From assembly GCF_008727815.1 (NCBI RefSeq), contig NZ_CP044230.1, positions 1,286,001 through 1,350,000 on the forward strand: a DNA stretch of 64,000 nucleotides, given 5' to 3'. Every line of letters starts with the position of its first letter. Within the stretch, counting starts at the first letter, position 1. The position numbers were made by a program, and so were the translations under genes. Positions 1 to 8,231 of the stretch are shown here, in pieces. The DNA is from Streptococcus sp. LPB0220. GTDB taxonomy: Bacteria > Bacillota > Bacilli > Lactobacillales > Streptococcaceae. A model generated the notes under the pieces. The model was not told the origin of the DNA. It searched no databases and worked only from the letters and a program-made list of their open reading frames with translations.

Positions 1-338
1 TTTAGCACATGTGAAGTAAAATAAAGATATTTTTCAACAGGAAAGGCCTTCGATAACAGCACGGCAGTTGTACCCATACCAAAAGCTGAAGCAAAACCTT
101 TCTTCCTAGTACCCTTTTTATTGAGAACTTTAGAAAGATCCGAGGGAGCTAGAGTCTGCACTTCTTCCTTAGTTAAAGGATAGGCTCGATGAGGGATGAA
201 GCTTAAAATCCATGGAAAGAAATAGCTAATGAGAAAGGGACGATCGGCATCGACTAAATAAGACTCACCATCCATTTGTAATATCCGGTAACGAAGATTG
301 ATTTTTGATAATTGTTCAATTTTTGCTTTTTTTAGCAT
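1..338 (-). CDS. DUF443-like membrane protein, 3' end outside window
   Basis: This is the N-terminal 112 codons of a gene that runs off the left edge. It starts at the ATG at 338, behind an AAGGAA ribosome site. Residues 15-50 (LRYRILQMDGESYLVDADRP, then a hydrophobic stretch ending FIPHRAYPLT) have the look of the DUF443 'tandem five-TM' family. In S. aureus a DUF443 protein (TsaI) protects against the type VII-secreted membrane toxin TspA; that is established for S. aureus only. It is the downstream member of a three-gene same-strand array, so an immunity role is inference. The family call rests on my reading of motifs. Confidence 0.6.
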   Translation of the reverse strand, partial: MLKKAKIEQLSKINLRYRILQMDGESYLVDADRPFLISYFFPWILSFIPHRAYPLTKEEVQTLAPSDLSKVLNKKGTRKKGFASAFGMGTTAVLLSKAFPVEKYLYFTSHVL

Positions 339-362
339 GCAAAGTTCCTTTTAATTTTCTTT

Positions 363-1040
363 CTAAACAGATTTATCCTCATCCACTGCTTCCAGTCTCT
401 CAAATTCAACACGCCCTTTCTCATATGCATATTCAAATAGAATACTACCTGACTCTATCCAAATACAAAGATAAGCCAACATGCCATTGATATAAAGAAA
501 ACAAGCTTCAGTTCCATCATGAGTATTCATATAGAATCCAAACACAATAAAAATTGGAATAAGAAAAACATAAGCATGAAATTGTCGTTGCTTCTTTACA
601 TTTCGAAAGACGATCTTATATTTTGGACGATTGGGTGTAAGGCGTCTAGCAATTTCCTTTCGAGATCTCCAGAGGATGAATCTATAAATGACAAAAGCTA
701 TCAGAAATGACATTAGAAATAACAAGATTTTTAAATAGAGATTCTGACTAATGCTATAATATCTAAAAATTCCAGCCCCTATTCTATATAGAGCTGAACT
801 AAGTGCAACACTAATACTTATCGCTATCGAACGTCTACCTTCTGGAGCCATTTTAATCTTTTTGTCAAAGTTTCTATTTGAAGCCTCTAACTCTATGATA
901 TCCAACTTGAACTCCTTAGGAGCAAATCCCCAATAGTAACGTTTAGATGTCAACGAATTTGAATCTAAAACATACCTTTTTCCATTCATTTCAAGGATGC
1001 CAAAATAATAGACATCCAAGGCTTTAAAATTAACTTCCAT
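363..1040 (-). CDS. DUF443-like multi-spanning membrane protein
   Basis: A 225-residue protein of unknown function. A soluble N-terminal part (about 1-75) carries the pattern 'KRYVLDSNS...YYWGF', shared with the next gene upstream. It is followed by about four to five hydrophobic segments (roughly 75-95, 103-122, 152-170, 178-205). The segment near the end, DGTEACFLYINGM, matches NGTEGAFLVINGI in the neighbour at 1113-1769, so the two are paralogues. The pair resembles DUF443 proteins in layout, less clearly than the gene at the window edge. The start has only a poor ribosome site. Probably part of an immunity-type array; inference. Confidence 0.6.
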   Translation of the reverse strand: MEVNFKALDVYYFGILEMNGKRYVLDSNSLTSKRYYWGFAPKEFKLDIIELEASNRNFDKKIKMAPEGRRSIAISISVALSSALYRIGAGIFRYYSISQNLYLKILLFLMSFLIAFVIYRFILWRSRKEIARRLTPNRPKYKIVFRNVKKQRQFHAYVFLIPIFIVFGFYMNTHDGTEACFLYINGMLAYLCIWIESGSILFEYAYEKGRVEFERLEAVDEDKSV

Positions 1041-1112
1041 TTATTTTATTCGATCACTTTCTGAATTAATGGTATTTGCCAATTATGTAACTTCTACGAT
1101 ATCACAAAACTT

Positions 1113-1769
1113 CTACTGTTCTTCTATGTTTTCAAGAACAATTTGACCTTGCTTATAGGGAAGAGCAATTGGGAAACTTCCTAGAGTAAACATGAAAAAG
1201 AATAAGCATACGATTCCATTGATTACCAAAAAAGCACCTTCAGTTCCATTATTTTCACCAAGGAAGAAAAGTAAACAAATGAAAATTACCCCTACTAAAG
1301 GATATACTCCTCCGTTACTTTTCTTAATAGTTGTAAAGGTAACTGTGTATTTACGACTGTTTTTAGGAATCCATTTATCTGCTTTTTTATGGGCCAACTT
1401 TAATGAAATCAGAATGGCAAAATAAGAAATCAGCATTGAAATTGCAAAGAGCAATAACTTTAATAACACTTGCTCACTAAGATTGTTTTGAATAAAAAGC
1501 CGCTTTAGAACATCATAACCAACTTTGACAATTGGTTGGACAATGATGGCTGCCATTGTCGTACTGACAGGTGTTGTGGGCTTAATTTCGAAATGATTGT
1601 TATTCTTTTCGATCTCCACCATATCCACTGTAATCGTATCTGTTTTAATTCCCCAGTAGTAACTCTTAGGTCTCATTGTACTCGTATCCATGATATACTT
1701 CTTCGATTCTTGATCTATCTGGACAATCTGAAAACAGGTCATATTTGAATTTTTAAATTTTAATTCCAT
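1113..1769 (-). CDS. DUF443-like multi-spanning membrane protein, paralogue
   Basis: A 218-residue paralogue of the gene just downstream. It shares the N-terminal 'KKYIMDTST...YYWGI' block and the C-terminal NGTEGAFLVINGI block, with about five predicted membrane segments between residues 68 and 205. The two copies differ widely in the connecting regions, as expected if they recognise different partners. A ribosome site (AAGGTGA) lies before the ATG. Function not proven. Confidence 0.6.
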   Translation of the reverse strand: MELKFKNSNMTCFQIVQIDQESKKYIMDTSTMRPKSYYWGIKTDTITVDMVEIEKNNNHFEIKPTTPVSTTMAAIIVQPIVKVGYDVLKRLFIQNNLSEQVLLKLLLFAISMLISYFAILISLKLAHKKADKWIPKNSRKYTVTFTTIKKSNGGVYPLVGVIFICLLFFLGENNGTEGAFLVINGIVCLFFFMFTLGSFPIALPYKQGQIVLENIEEQ

Positions 1770-1835
1770 TGATTTTTCACCTTGCTTCTATTCAGTTATT
1801 TTCTATGTGTACTTCTGAATATAAGAATATTTCAC

Positions 1836-2828
1836 CTATTTTCCAGATTTCGAGAGAACGAATGCCCCTATTTTTTTGAAGACTGCTATTACAACTAAGA
1901 CCATCGCATACAATAAAAACGGCGGGATTAACAGTAAAGCAATTTTCCAGCCTTTGAAAAAAGAAAGTCCTTTTGTGGATTTAGTTGATTTAGCTGGTTT
2001 GACTTCTACCAGCTTCATTCGCAATAATTTCAAAGTAACTTCTTCTTGTCTCGTATCAAGCGAAACACTCTTTTCTCCCGAGTTTTCACTATCTAGATAG
2101 GCCTGAGCCATTCGGACCAGATACAATCCCTCATCTTCTTTCGCAATGGTACGAAATAGCTCCATTGCCTTATTTCTATTCCCTTTGAGGTACTCATTGA
2201 CTGCCTTCAGATACATAGATTCCAATTGTGAGAACTTGTTGTTTGTCACTTCCTTTAGAACGGCATCATTGGACTCTTTTTTGACCAGTAGATCATAGCG
2301 AGCTCTGTATGCCATCTTGAGTGGTTCAACATCTGCCAAATAGTTAGCTAGTAACTCCTCAAACTCATCCTCCTTCAAATCTGGCCTTGAAAATAAGTTT
2401 GCATTCAATAGAATTTCGTTTAATTTTACTTGTTCAACATCTGTAAACTTTTGATTATTTTTGAGTTCGTCTACAACTGCTTCGATGGCAGCAAAGTCAC
2501 CAATCCTATAGGAATAGAAAATAGTGGCAAACTGTACACGCGCTTTAATAGTTTTGATACTCTTTCTTTTTTGGTTCAGAATATAGCTTGCCATCAAGTC
2601 AAGATTTATATCCTGATAGATAAGACTATTCAACTTTTTGACTAAAAGAGTATCTTTAATGATAACTAGAATCAGCTCCATCAGTAAGTAAATCAAAAAA
2701 CAAATAGTCGCGATCCTTTTACTTTGGGTCACTTGCACGATATTTAAAAACGGTAAGGCTAGAATGACCAATAGGACTATCACTGGAATATTGTATCGTC
2801 TTCTTAGTTCTTTATAATCTTTAACCAT
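1836..2828 (-). CDS. membrane protein with helical-repeat cytoplasmic domain
   Basis: A 330-residue protein of no family I can name. Two membrane segments at about residues 14-32 and 40-58 are followed by a long alpha-helical soluble region (60-265). The pattern of paired helices, such as 'AVNEYLKGNRNKAMELFRTIAKED', looks like TPR repeats. A last membrane segment lies near 295-320. AAGGAG lies just before the ATG. It is on the same strand as the DUF443-like genes and may be co-transcribed. Its role is unknown. Confidence 0.55.
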   Translation of the reverse strand: MVKDYKELRRRYNIPVIVLLVILALPFLNIVQVTQSKRIATICFLIYLLMELILVIIKDTLLVKKLNSLIYQDINLDLMASYILNQKRKSIKTIKARVQFATIFYSYRIGDFAAIEAVVDELKNNQKFTDVEQVKLNEILLNANLFSRPDLKEDEFEELLANYLADVEPLKMAYRARYDLLVKKESNDAVLKEVTNNKFSQLESMYLKAVNEYLKGNRNKAMELFRTIAKEDEGLYLVRMAQAYLDSENSGEKSVSLDTRQEEVTLKLLRMKLVEVKPAKSTKSTKGLSFFKGWKIALLLIPPFLLYAMVLVVIAVFKKIGAFVLSKSGK

Positions 2829-2885
2829 AAATCTCCTTTGTTGTTATTGAGATATGACGTGTATCCTATCAACCTCATATCAAAC

Positions 2886-2984
2886 TCATTTGATTTTGCT
2901 TTGAGGAAAACTTTGACAGACATTCGTCCAAATCAGTAACAAAGTTACTAATACTAGTGTTACTATAACACTTTTTCTTTTCAT
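2886..2984 (-). CDS. possible 32-residue membrane peptide
   Basis: A short reading frame encoding a peptide that begins MKRKSVIVTLVLVTLLLIW: a positive start, one hydrophobic segment, then a short polar tail with one Cys. It fills the gap between two larger same-strand genes and has an AAGGGTAAG stretch about 6-14 bases before the ATG. It could be a real small membrane peptide or chance. Confidence 0.35.
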   Translation of the reverse strand: MKRKSVIVTLVLVTLLLIWTNVCQSFPQSKIK

Positions 2985-3001
2985 AATATTTCTTACCCTT
3001 T

Positions 3002-3964
3002 CTAGTCTGTATGATTAGCAGACCAAACCTGCAGTTCATCGTAGGATTTTATTTGTGTTTTCTCACCAGTCTTTGGATCCGTCGCATAGACCTCTAACAC
3101 GTCCTGCCCCTTTGGTGCAAACCAATGAAGAACTGTATCAAACCACTCTTTGGTTGAGTACTGTTTAGGTCTCATATATAAACGAGCTAAATCCTTTATA
3201 TCCTTAGCCATTTCCGGATAGTCTTGGGCAAAGTTTGTATTGGAGATATCTATCTTTTCACGATCTTCTTTTGAAAGTAAGGTATCAATATAACCAGCCG
3301 TGAATTTCAAATGGTACTTCTCTTTCATAGCTTGTCGAATGTTATTATATACATTCCCTTTTGACAATTCCTGCTCAGCGGCAGAAAAAGTTGATTTTCC
3401 ATTATCCTCAAAATTTTCAAGATTTTCAATTTTTTGATTCGTAATATCAACTATGATTTTTCTACTATCATTATTTCCAACTTTATACAAAGTTACCGGT
3501 ATGTAATCCTTGTTATCAGCATAATACTGACTGATATCGTACGCACCTCGATACTCTTTTTTCCCTAATAATTGATATACTTCCGTCTTTTTACTTGGAA
3601 AGCCAGAAGCATTCAAATCATAAGAAATAATATTAAAATACTCATCTTTTGCAATTTTAGGTGAACCATTTTTCTCTCTATCAATCATACTTTGATTGAT
3701 CTCTTTTTGATGGACATCCAAAACTGAAATATAGTCTTGACCGAATGCTATCCCACCTATCCCATCTTTTTGCGCAACAAATACAAATTTATTGTCATCA
3801 AAAACATGAATTGTAGGTTTCTCGGTTTTCGCATCAATATATTTCTGCTCGGTTTCTTGCTGACTCGTTTTTTCATGTTTTTGAACTTGCTTCCACATAT
3901 AGAAAGAGCCTATACTTACTAAAAGGACTAGCACTCCTACTACTTTCTTATTCACTCGTTTCAT
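3002..3964 (-). CDS. signal-anchored extracytoplasmic protein, unknown function
   Basis: About 320 residues: a short basic start, one membrane segment (residues 8-24), then a Lys/Gln-rich linker and a soluble domain predicted to lie outside the membrane. I chose the ATG at 3964 because GGAGG lies 5 bases before it; a GTG 12 bases further up is part of that ribosome site. The domain has many Tyr and Asp and no catalytic motif I recognise. It begins the run of minus-strand membrane genes down to the window edge. Confidence 0.55.
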   Translation of the reverse strand: MKRVNKKVVGVLVLLVSIGSFYMWKQVQKHEKTSQQETEQKYIDAKTEKPTIHVFDDNKFVFVAQKDGIGGIAFGQDYISVLDVHQKEINQSMIDREKNGSPKIAKDEYFNIISYDLNASGFPSKKTEVYQLLGKKEYRGAYDISQYYADNKDYIPVTLYKVGNNDSRKIIVDITNQKIENLENFEDNGKSTFSAAEQELSKGNVYNNIRQAMKEKYHLKFTAGYIDTLLSKEDREKIDISNTNFAQDYPEMAKDIKDLARLYMRPKQYSTKEWFDTVLHWFAPKGQDVLEVYATDPKTGEKTQIKSYDELQVWSANHTD

Positions 3965-4058
3965 TTCAACCTCCACGCTCGTAGTTAACTCCTACCATCA
4001 TACCGAAATTTTGCGACTGGGGCAACTTCCTCACTAGTTGGAAATAGTTGCAAGAAAA

Positions 4059-4080
4059 AACACCACCTCTCGGTGGTGTT
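4059..4080 (-). terminator. intrinsic terminator of the tetR-family gene
   Basis: A hairpin with stem ACACCACC / GGTGGTGT and a short CTCT-C loop, followed on the minus strand by a run of T. It overlaps the stop codon of the regulator gene. Confidence 0.8.
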
Positions 4081-4649
4081 TACTTCTTCTTTTGTGGAAA
4101 GAGGGGCAGACCAAGTGTCGCGATCTTCTCGGCGGGGATCTTCATACCATCCTTAATCCATTTGGAGATGACAGAGACAATGGCTGAGCTCCAGAAGGAA
4201 TTGAGGTAGCTGCCAGCGCCATTCGAGGAGCTGCCATTTCTTTTTTCTAAAAAATCATAAACAGCCTTGGTCAAGAGCCGTTCGAAATTATAATCAATAG
4301 CTAGACTGATGATCTTGGCTTCTTTCTTGACTTCCTTAAAGAGGTAGACCCAGACTTGGTAAAGGTCTGTCTTGAGATTGTAGCCATCTAAAGACTTGGT
4401 AATCTTTGCGATACTAGATTGAAAGATGGACTCTAGAATCTCTTCTTTGGAGTCATAATTACGGTAAAAGGCTGCGCGAGAGACACCCGCACGCTGAACC
4501 AGCTCAGAGATGGTGATCTTTTTCAGATCTTTTTTCTCCAACAATTGCAGGAGAGAGATTTCGATGGATTCTCGTGTAATCGCATTGTTTTCTCGGTTAA
4601 ATCGTTTGAGATTTTCCAAGGATTTCTCGGATATTTTTCTTTCTGCCAT
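4080..4649 (-). CDS. TetR/AcrR-family transcriptional regulator
   Basis: A 189-residue one-component regulator. The N-terminal helix-turn-helix is at about residues 28-70, with the typical TetR core 'ITISELVQRAGVSRAAFYRNYDSKEEIL' (recognition helix around AAFYRNY). The remaining 120 residues form the variable ligand/dimer domain, including a Ser/Asn-rich insert (NGSSSNGAGS). The gene is divergent from degV and the two promoters overlap, so it probably controls itself and degV. Ligand unknown. Confidence 0.85.
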   Translation of the reverse strand: MAERKISEKSLENLKRFNRENNAITRESIEISLLQLLEKKDLKKITISELVQRAGVSRAAFYRNYDSKEEILESIFQSSIAKITKSLDGYNLKTDLYQVWVYLFKEVKKEAKIISLAIDYNFERLLTKAVYDFLEKRNGSSSNGAGSYLNSFWSSAIVSVISKWIKDGMKIPAEKIATLGLPLFPQKKK

Positions 4650-4688
4650 AACATTTACTTTCTATCTGTCTCACCTGATGATATCTGC

Positions 4689-4744
4689 TTGGATAGCATT
4701 GTACTTCATGATATAATTGTAAAAGAAGACATACTACTTGTCAA
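4689..4744. promoter_or_regulatory. overlapping divergent promoters of tetR and degV
   Basis: Minus-strand promoter: -35 TTGACA (4739-4744), 17 bp, -10 TACAAT (4716-4721). Plus-strand promoter: -35 TTGGAT (4689-4694), 17 bp, -10 TATAAT (4712-4717). The two -10 boxes overlap. An inverted pair AATTGTA / TACAATT (4715-4721 and 4757-4763) could be part of a repressor site. Confidence 0.6.
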
Positions 4745-4778
4745 TGTACATTTTTATACAATTATGAGGTATGAACTG

Positions 4779-5621
4779 ATGAAATGGAAAATTATTGCGG
4801 ATTCAGGCTGTGACTACCGCTCTTTGGACAATCTGGCACCGGATACGGAGTTTGTCAGTGTCCCATTGACCATCCAAGTGGGAGAAACTATCTACACAGA
4901 TGATGTCCAACTCAATATCGATCAGATGATGGAAGAGATGTATGCGACTACGACTGCTTCTAAGTCTGCCTGTCCGAGTCCCGATGATTATATGAAGTCC
5001 TTTGAAGGAGCTGAAAATATCGTCGTTGTGACCATCACTGGAACCCTTTCAGGTAGCTACAATAGTGCTGAGGTGGCCAAGAAGATTTATCTAGAAGAGC
5101 ATCCGAATACCAATATCCACGTCATTAATAGCTTGTCAGCTGGGGGTGAGGTGGACCTGATCGTTCGCAAGCTCAATCAGTTGGTCGCTGAAGGCCTCGA
5201 TTTTGATCAAGTAGTCGATGTGATCACGACCTACCAGTCTAAGACGAAGTTGCTCTTTGTTTTGGCCAAGGTTGATAATCTGGTCAAAAATGGGCGTCTC
5301 AGCAAATTGATCGGGACTGTTGTCGGACTCCTCAATATCCGTATGGTCGGGGAAGCTAGTAAGACCGGTACTCTTGAGTTGCTCCAAAAAGCTCGGGGCC
5401 AAAAGAAAGCGATCAAAGCTGCTTTTGATGAATTGATCAAGGCGGGTTATGCTGGCGGTCATATCACCATCGCCCACCGCAACAATGAAAAATTTATTGA
5501 GCAATTCTCTGCATTGGTTCGTGAAAAATTTGCCCATGCAATGATCGAAGTCCTTCCTACTTCTGGACTTTGTAGTTTCTACGCCGAAGAAGGCGGCCTC
5601 CTCATGGGGTATGAAATTTAA
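4779..5621 (+). CDS. DegV family fatty-acid-binding protein
   Basis: A 280-residue DegV protein. Members bind a fatty acid and, in Gram-positive bacteria, deliver exogenous acyl chains to the FakA kinase (as FakB proteins). The start MKWKIIADSGCDYR and the motif TTASKSACPSP near residue 60 are typical; the second domain begins about residue 160. I chose ATG 4779 because a GAGG site sits 9 bases upstream and it gives the usual length. Reading could continue upstream in frame, but that would cross the promoter. Confidence 0.85.
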   Translation: MKWKIIADSGCDYRSLDNLAPDTEFVSVPLTIQVGETIYTDDVQLNIDQMMEEMYATTTASKSACPSPDDYMKSFEGAENIVVVTITGTLSGSYNSAEVAKKIYLEEHPNTNIHVINSLSAGGEVDLIVRKLNQLVAEGLDFDQVVDVITTYQSKTKLLFVLAKVDNLVKNGRLSKLIGTVVGLLNIRMVGEASKTGTLELLQKARGQKKAIKAAFDELIKAGYAGGHITIAHRNNEKFIEQFSALVREKFAHAMIEVLPTSGLCSFYAEEGGLLMGYEI

Positions 5622-5629
5622 GTTACCAC

Positions 5630-5810
5630 TAAAAGAGGCTAGGACAAAAGTCCTAGCCTCTCAATTGTTTTTGGATTGTCGAGCAAGACGCAGCGGTTGA
5701 GTGGGCTCTACTACACTGATTTCATCAGCTTTACAGCCCTACTCAACTGTGCGGAGGTGGGACGACGAAATTGAATTCTAACGAATGACCGATTTCTGTC
5801 CCACTCTCTT
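5630..5810 (+). repeat. hairpin-rich interspersed repeat, copy 1 (long form)
   Basis: About 180 bp shared with two other places in the window. It has a leading perfect hairpin (5635-5660), then one long imperfect stem from about GTTGAGTGGGCT to AGCCCTACTCAAC and a second from GTGGGAC to GTCCCAC, ending in a T-run. Copy 3 (60453-60630, opposite strand) matches the whole length; copy 2 (14855-14984) lacks the first hairpin. It lies between the convergent degV and ABC permease genes. Confidence 0.8.
5635..5660. terminator. two-way terminator hairpin inside repeat copy 1
   Basis: A perfect 11-bp stem, GAGGCTAGGAC / GTCCTAGCCTC, with a four-base AAAA loop, 13 bases after the degV stop. The same hairpin recurs at 60601-60626. 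Confidence 0.75.
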
Positions 5811-5813
5811 TTT

Positions 5814-7460
5814 TTATTCTCCGATCTCTTGGTAGAGGGTACGGATTTTTTTGCGGTAAATGGTATAGCTGATCCCAGCTCCAATTAGCAGTATGACACT
5901 ATAAAGGATCACGGCCAGCAGGGTGCTGACGGAATGATAGGTCCAAATGAAGCTGACAATGATCAGGAGAAACATCACAAAGAGAAAGACAATCAAGAGG
6001 ATAGACTGAAGAACTGCATTCCCACGATGACGGGTCATCAACTCTGTGATATTGGTCCAATTGGTGCTAAAGTTCTGAAAATCTTTGACATAGTCTCGGA
6101 TGCAGATCGGAATGGTCGTTACAACCCAGATCAGTAACATGGCAAGGATAGCCAAGGGATGGACGCCAAAATAGAGACAAACGCCAACTAGAAGAATGAC
6201 AGGAAGAATGGATTGCACCAGATAGAGCAACCAAAATTTCATAAAGAGATAGCGTTTGAAATCAATAGGGAGCGATCTCAAGTATTCAAAGTTTTCGCGC
6301 TCTAGCGAAATACCGATACTGGTCAAGCCTCCAAAACTATTGAAAACACCGATCAAGATGGCAACAAGGGTCAGTGGTACCAGATACTGGGGCGTCAAGT
6401 AAGGACTGAGGCCTCCTATATTTTTCGATGCTCCTGCTGCTCCACTGAGGAGGAAAATATATGGCAGAATGCTCATCATCAAAAGGACTTGTACCATAAG
6501 GGTTCCATCGCTCAAGAGTCTGCGATGATACTGAATGACAAATCGTCTAAAGGAGTCTTTCTGACCCACATGGAGCACTCTCACGCGCTCTTTGACGGTT
6601 TGGTTGGTCGCAACTGCAAGGGCCGCATCATAGAACTGCGGGATCACGATTTTGAGAACCAGGCCGATCAAGACCAGAAGGACCAGGAGCCAGCCCAAGA
6701 GGCCTAGGATCGCTTCTCCATCAAAAGGATGGAGAATGAATTGATGAAAGGCCGTAAAAGGTGGAAATAGAATGGGAATATCTGCGCCACCCGACACTTC
6801 TACTCGATGAGTCTGGACTAGATTGAGATAGAGATAAGCTCCTAGACTCAGAAGGGAACCAATTCCGACCATGATGTTGGAGACCAGGGTCGTGTGTTTT
6901 TTGAAAAACAAAGTCTTGGTGATCAGATGGGATAGGATGATCGTCGCTAAAAAGAGAACGCCTAAGAGAATTAAGGCACAAAAGAGGCCTAGCAGGATCC
7001 CTAACGGATTGAAGCCGCCTGCTTGGACGGGCAGGATCAGAAAATAGCTGATCAAGGGAAGGATAGCCATGAGAAGGGTCAGGATGACCGAGATACTCTT
7101 TCCAGCAATGACTTCCGCATCTGAGAAAGCATAGGGCCGGTAAAACTGGAGGTCCTTGCTTTCATAAAAGACATTGTAAAAGCTCATAAAGCCTTGGGAA
7201 ATGGTCATCAAGGAAAAAAGGGCCACCATATTGACAAAGAAGGCTGGTTGGTTCACAAAATCATAGATGCTAAAGAGCAAGCCAAATATGAGGAAATAGA
7301 CCAGGCCTAAAAAGAGATAGTTGAGCACCGATTTGCGGGCAACATTGAGTTTGACGTCCGGTTTTTTGGCCTGTTTGGCACGTAATTTTGCGATCTGAGC
7401 GGGCTGACTGGCATAGATGATATTAACATTGACCAGCTGCTGGATGATCTTAAGACGCAT
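5814..7460 (-). CDS. ABC-2 type exporter permease
   Basis: A 548-residue integral membrane protein with about twelve hydrophobic segments in two halves, separated by a charged region around residues 280-310. It is the membrane partner of the ATPase encoded immediately upstream. Their reading frames overlap by 11 bases, so they are translationally coupled. I chose ATG 7460 (AAGGTGG ribosome site) over a GTG three codons upstream. Substrate unknown. Confidence 0.8.
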   Translation of the reverse strand: MRLKIIQQLVNVNIIYASQPAQIAKLRAKQAKKPDVKLNVARKSVLNYLFLGLVYFLIFGLLFSIYDFVNQPAFFVNMVALFSLMTISQGFMSFYNVFYESKDLQFYRPYAFSDAEVIAGKSISVILTLLMAILPLISYFLILPVQAGGFNPLGILLGLFCALILLGVLFLATIILSHLITKTLFFKKHTTLVSNIMVGIGSLLSLGAYLYLNLVQTHRVEVSGGADIPILFPPFTAFHQFILHPFDGEAILGLLGWLLVLLVLIGLVLKIVIPQFYDAALAVATNQTVKERVRVLHVGQKDSFRRFVIQYHRRLLSDGTLMVQVLLMMSILPYIFLLSGAAGASKNIGGLSPYLTPQYLVPLTLVAILIGVFNSFGGLTSIGISLERENFEYLRSLPIDFKRYLFMKFWLLYLVQSILPVILLVGVCLYFGVHPLAILAMLLIWVVTTIPICIRDYVKDFQNFSTNWTNITELMTRHRGNAVLQSILLIVFLFVMFLLIIVSFIWTYHSVSTLLAVILYSVILLIGAGISYTIYRKKIRTLYQEIGE

Positions 7461-8193
7461 GATCGCCACCTTCTTCCTTACGACCCGCTAGGCTGAGATA
7501 GATACTTTCCAGACTTTGTTCGGGATGTTGGCCCTTCAATTCCTCGATCGTCCCATAGAAAATGAGATTACCCTTTTTGAGAATGGCGATTTTATCACAG
7601 AGTTGTTCGGCTACTTCTAAAACGTGGGTAGAGAAAATAACCGTCTTGCCCCGATCCGCATGCTGGCGCATCATTTGTTTTAAATCGTAAGAAGCCTGTG
7701 GGTCCAAACCGGTCATTGGTTCGTCCAAGACCCAGATATCTGGATCGGACAAGAGGGCTGCAATGACGAAGACCTTCTGGCGCATCCCATGTGAAAAGGA
7801 TTCAATCACTTCATAGCGGTGGCTCTGAAAATCAAAGATCCTAAGAAGCTCCTCTAAGCGTTGGTCACAGTCTTTCTGACTCATATCATAAGAGGTCGCA
7901 ACCAACTCCCAAAATTCATTGGCTGTGAGACGCAAGAAAAGATCTGGCGAATCTGCCACATAACCGATCTTCTTTTTGATCGCCAGTCGATGGCTATAGA
8001 GGTCCTGACCATCCACTTCAATGGAACCAGTGGTTGGGGTGATGACACTGACCAGGCTCTTGATGGTTGTGGACTTTCCAGCTCCGTTGTGACCAATCAA
8101 GCCGACAATTTGCCCATCCTCGATGGTCAGATCCAAGTGGTTGAGGGCAATGTGCCCATCGTAATCTTTGGTAACTCCGTGAAATGTAATCAT
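7450..8193 (-). CDS. ABC transporter ATP-binding protein
   Basis: A 247-residue ABC ATPase: Walker A GHNGAGKST (about 35-43), signature SHGMRQK (about 134), Walker B VWVLDEP (about 154), switch His in IFSTH. The CcmA-like class has the short 'GLIGHNGAGKSTTIKSL' start typical of export systems. It forms a two-gene unit with the permease at 5814-7460. The gene upstream (an M20 hydrolase) is only 38 bp away and may share the transcript. Confidence 0.9.
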   Translation of the reverse strand: MITFHGVTKDYDGHIALNHLDLTIEDGQIVGLIGHNGAGKSTTIKSLVSVITPTTGSIEVDGQDLYSHRLAIKKKIGYVADSPDLFLRLTANEFWELVATSYDMSQKDCDQRLEELLRIFDFQSHRYEVIESFSHGMRQKVFVIAALLSDPDIWVLDEPMTGLDPQASYDLKQMMRQHADRGKTVIFSTHVLEVAEQLCDKIAILKKGNLIFYGTIEELKGQHPEQSLESIYLSLAGRKEEGGDHAS

Positions 8194-8231
8194 GTTAACT
8201 CCCTAATTGATCCTCATTGGGACCGTTTTTC

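Noticed and set aside
4545..4778. Upstream extension of the degV frame
   Set aside because: The open frame runs back over the divergent promoters and into tetR; the ribosome site and family length fix the start at 4779.
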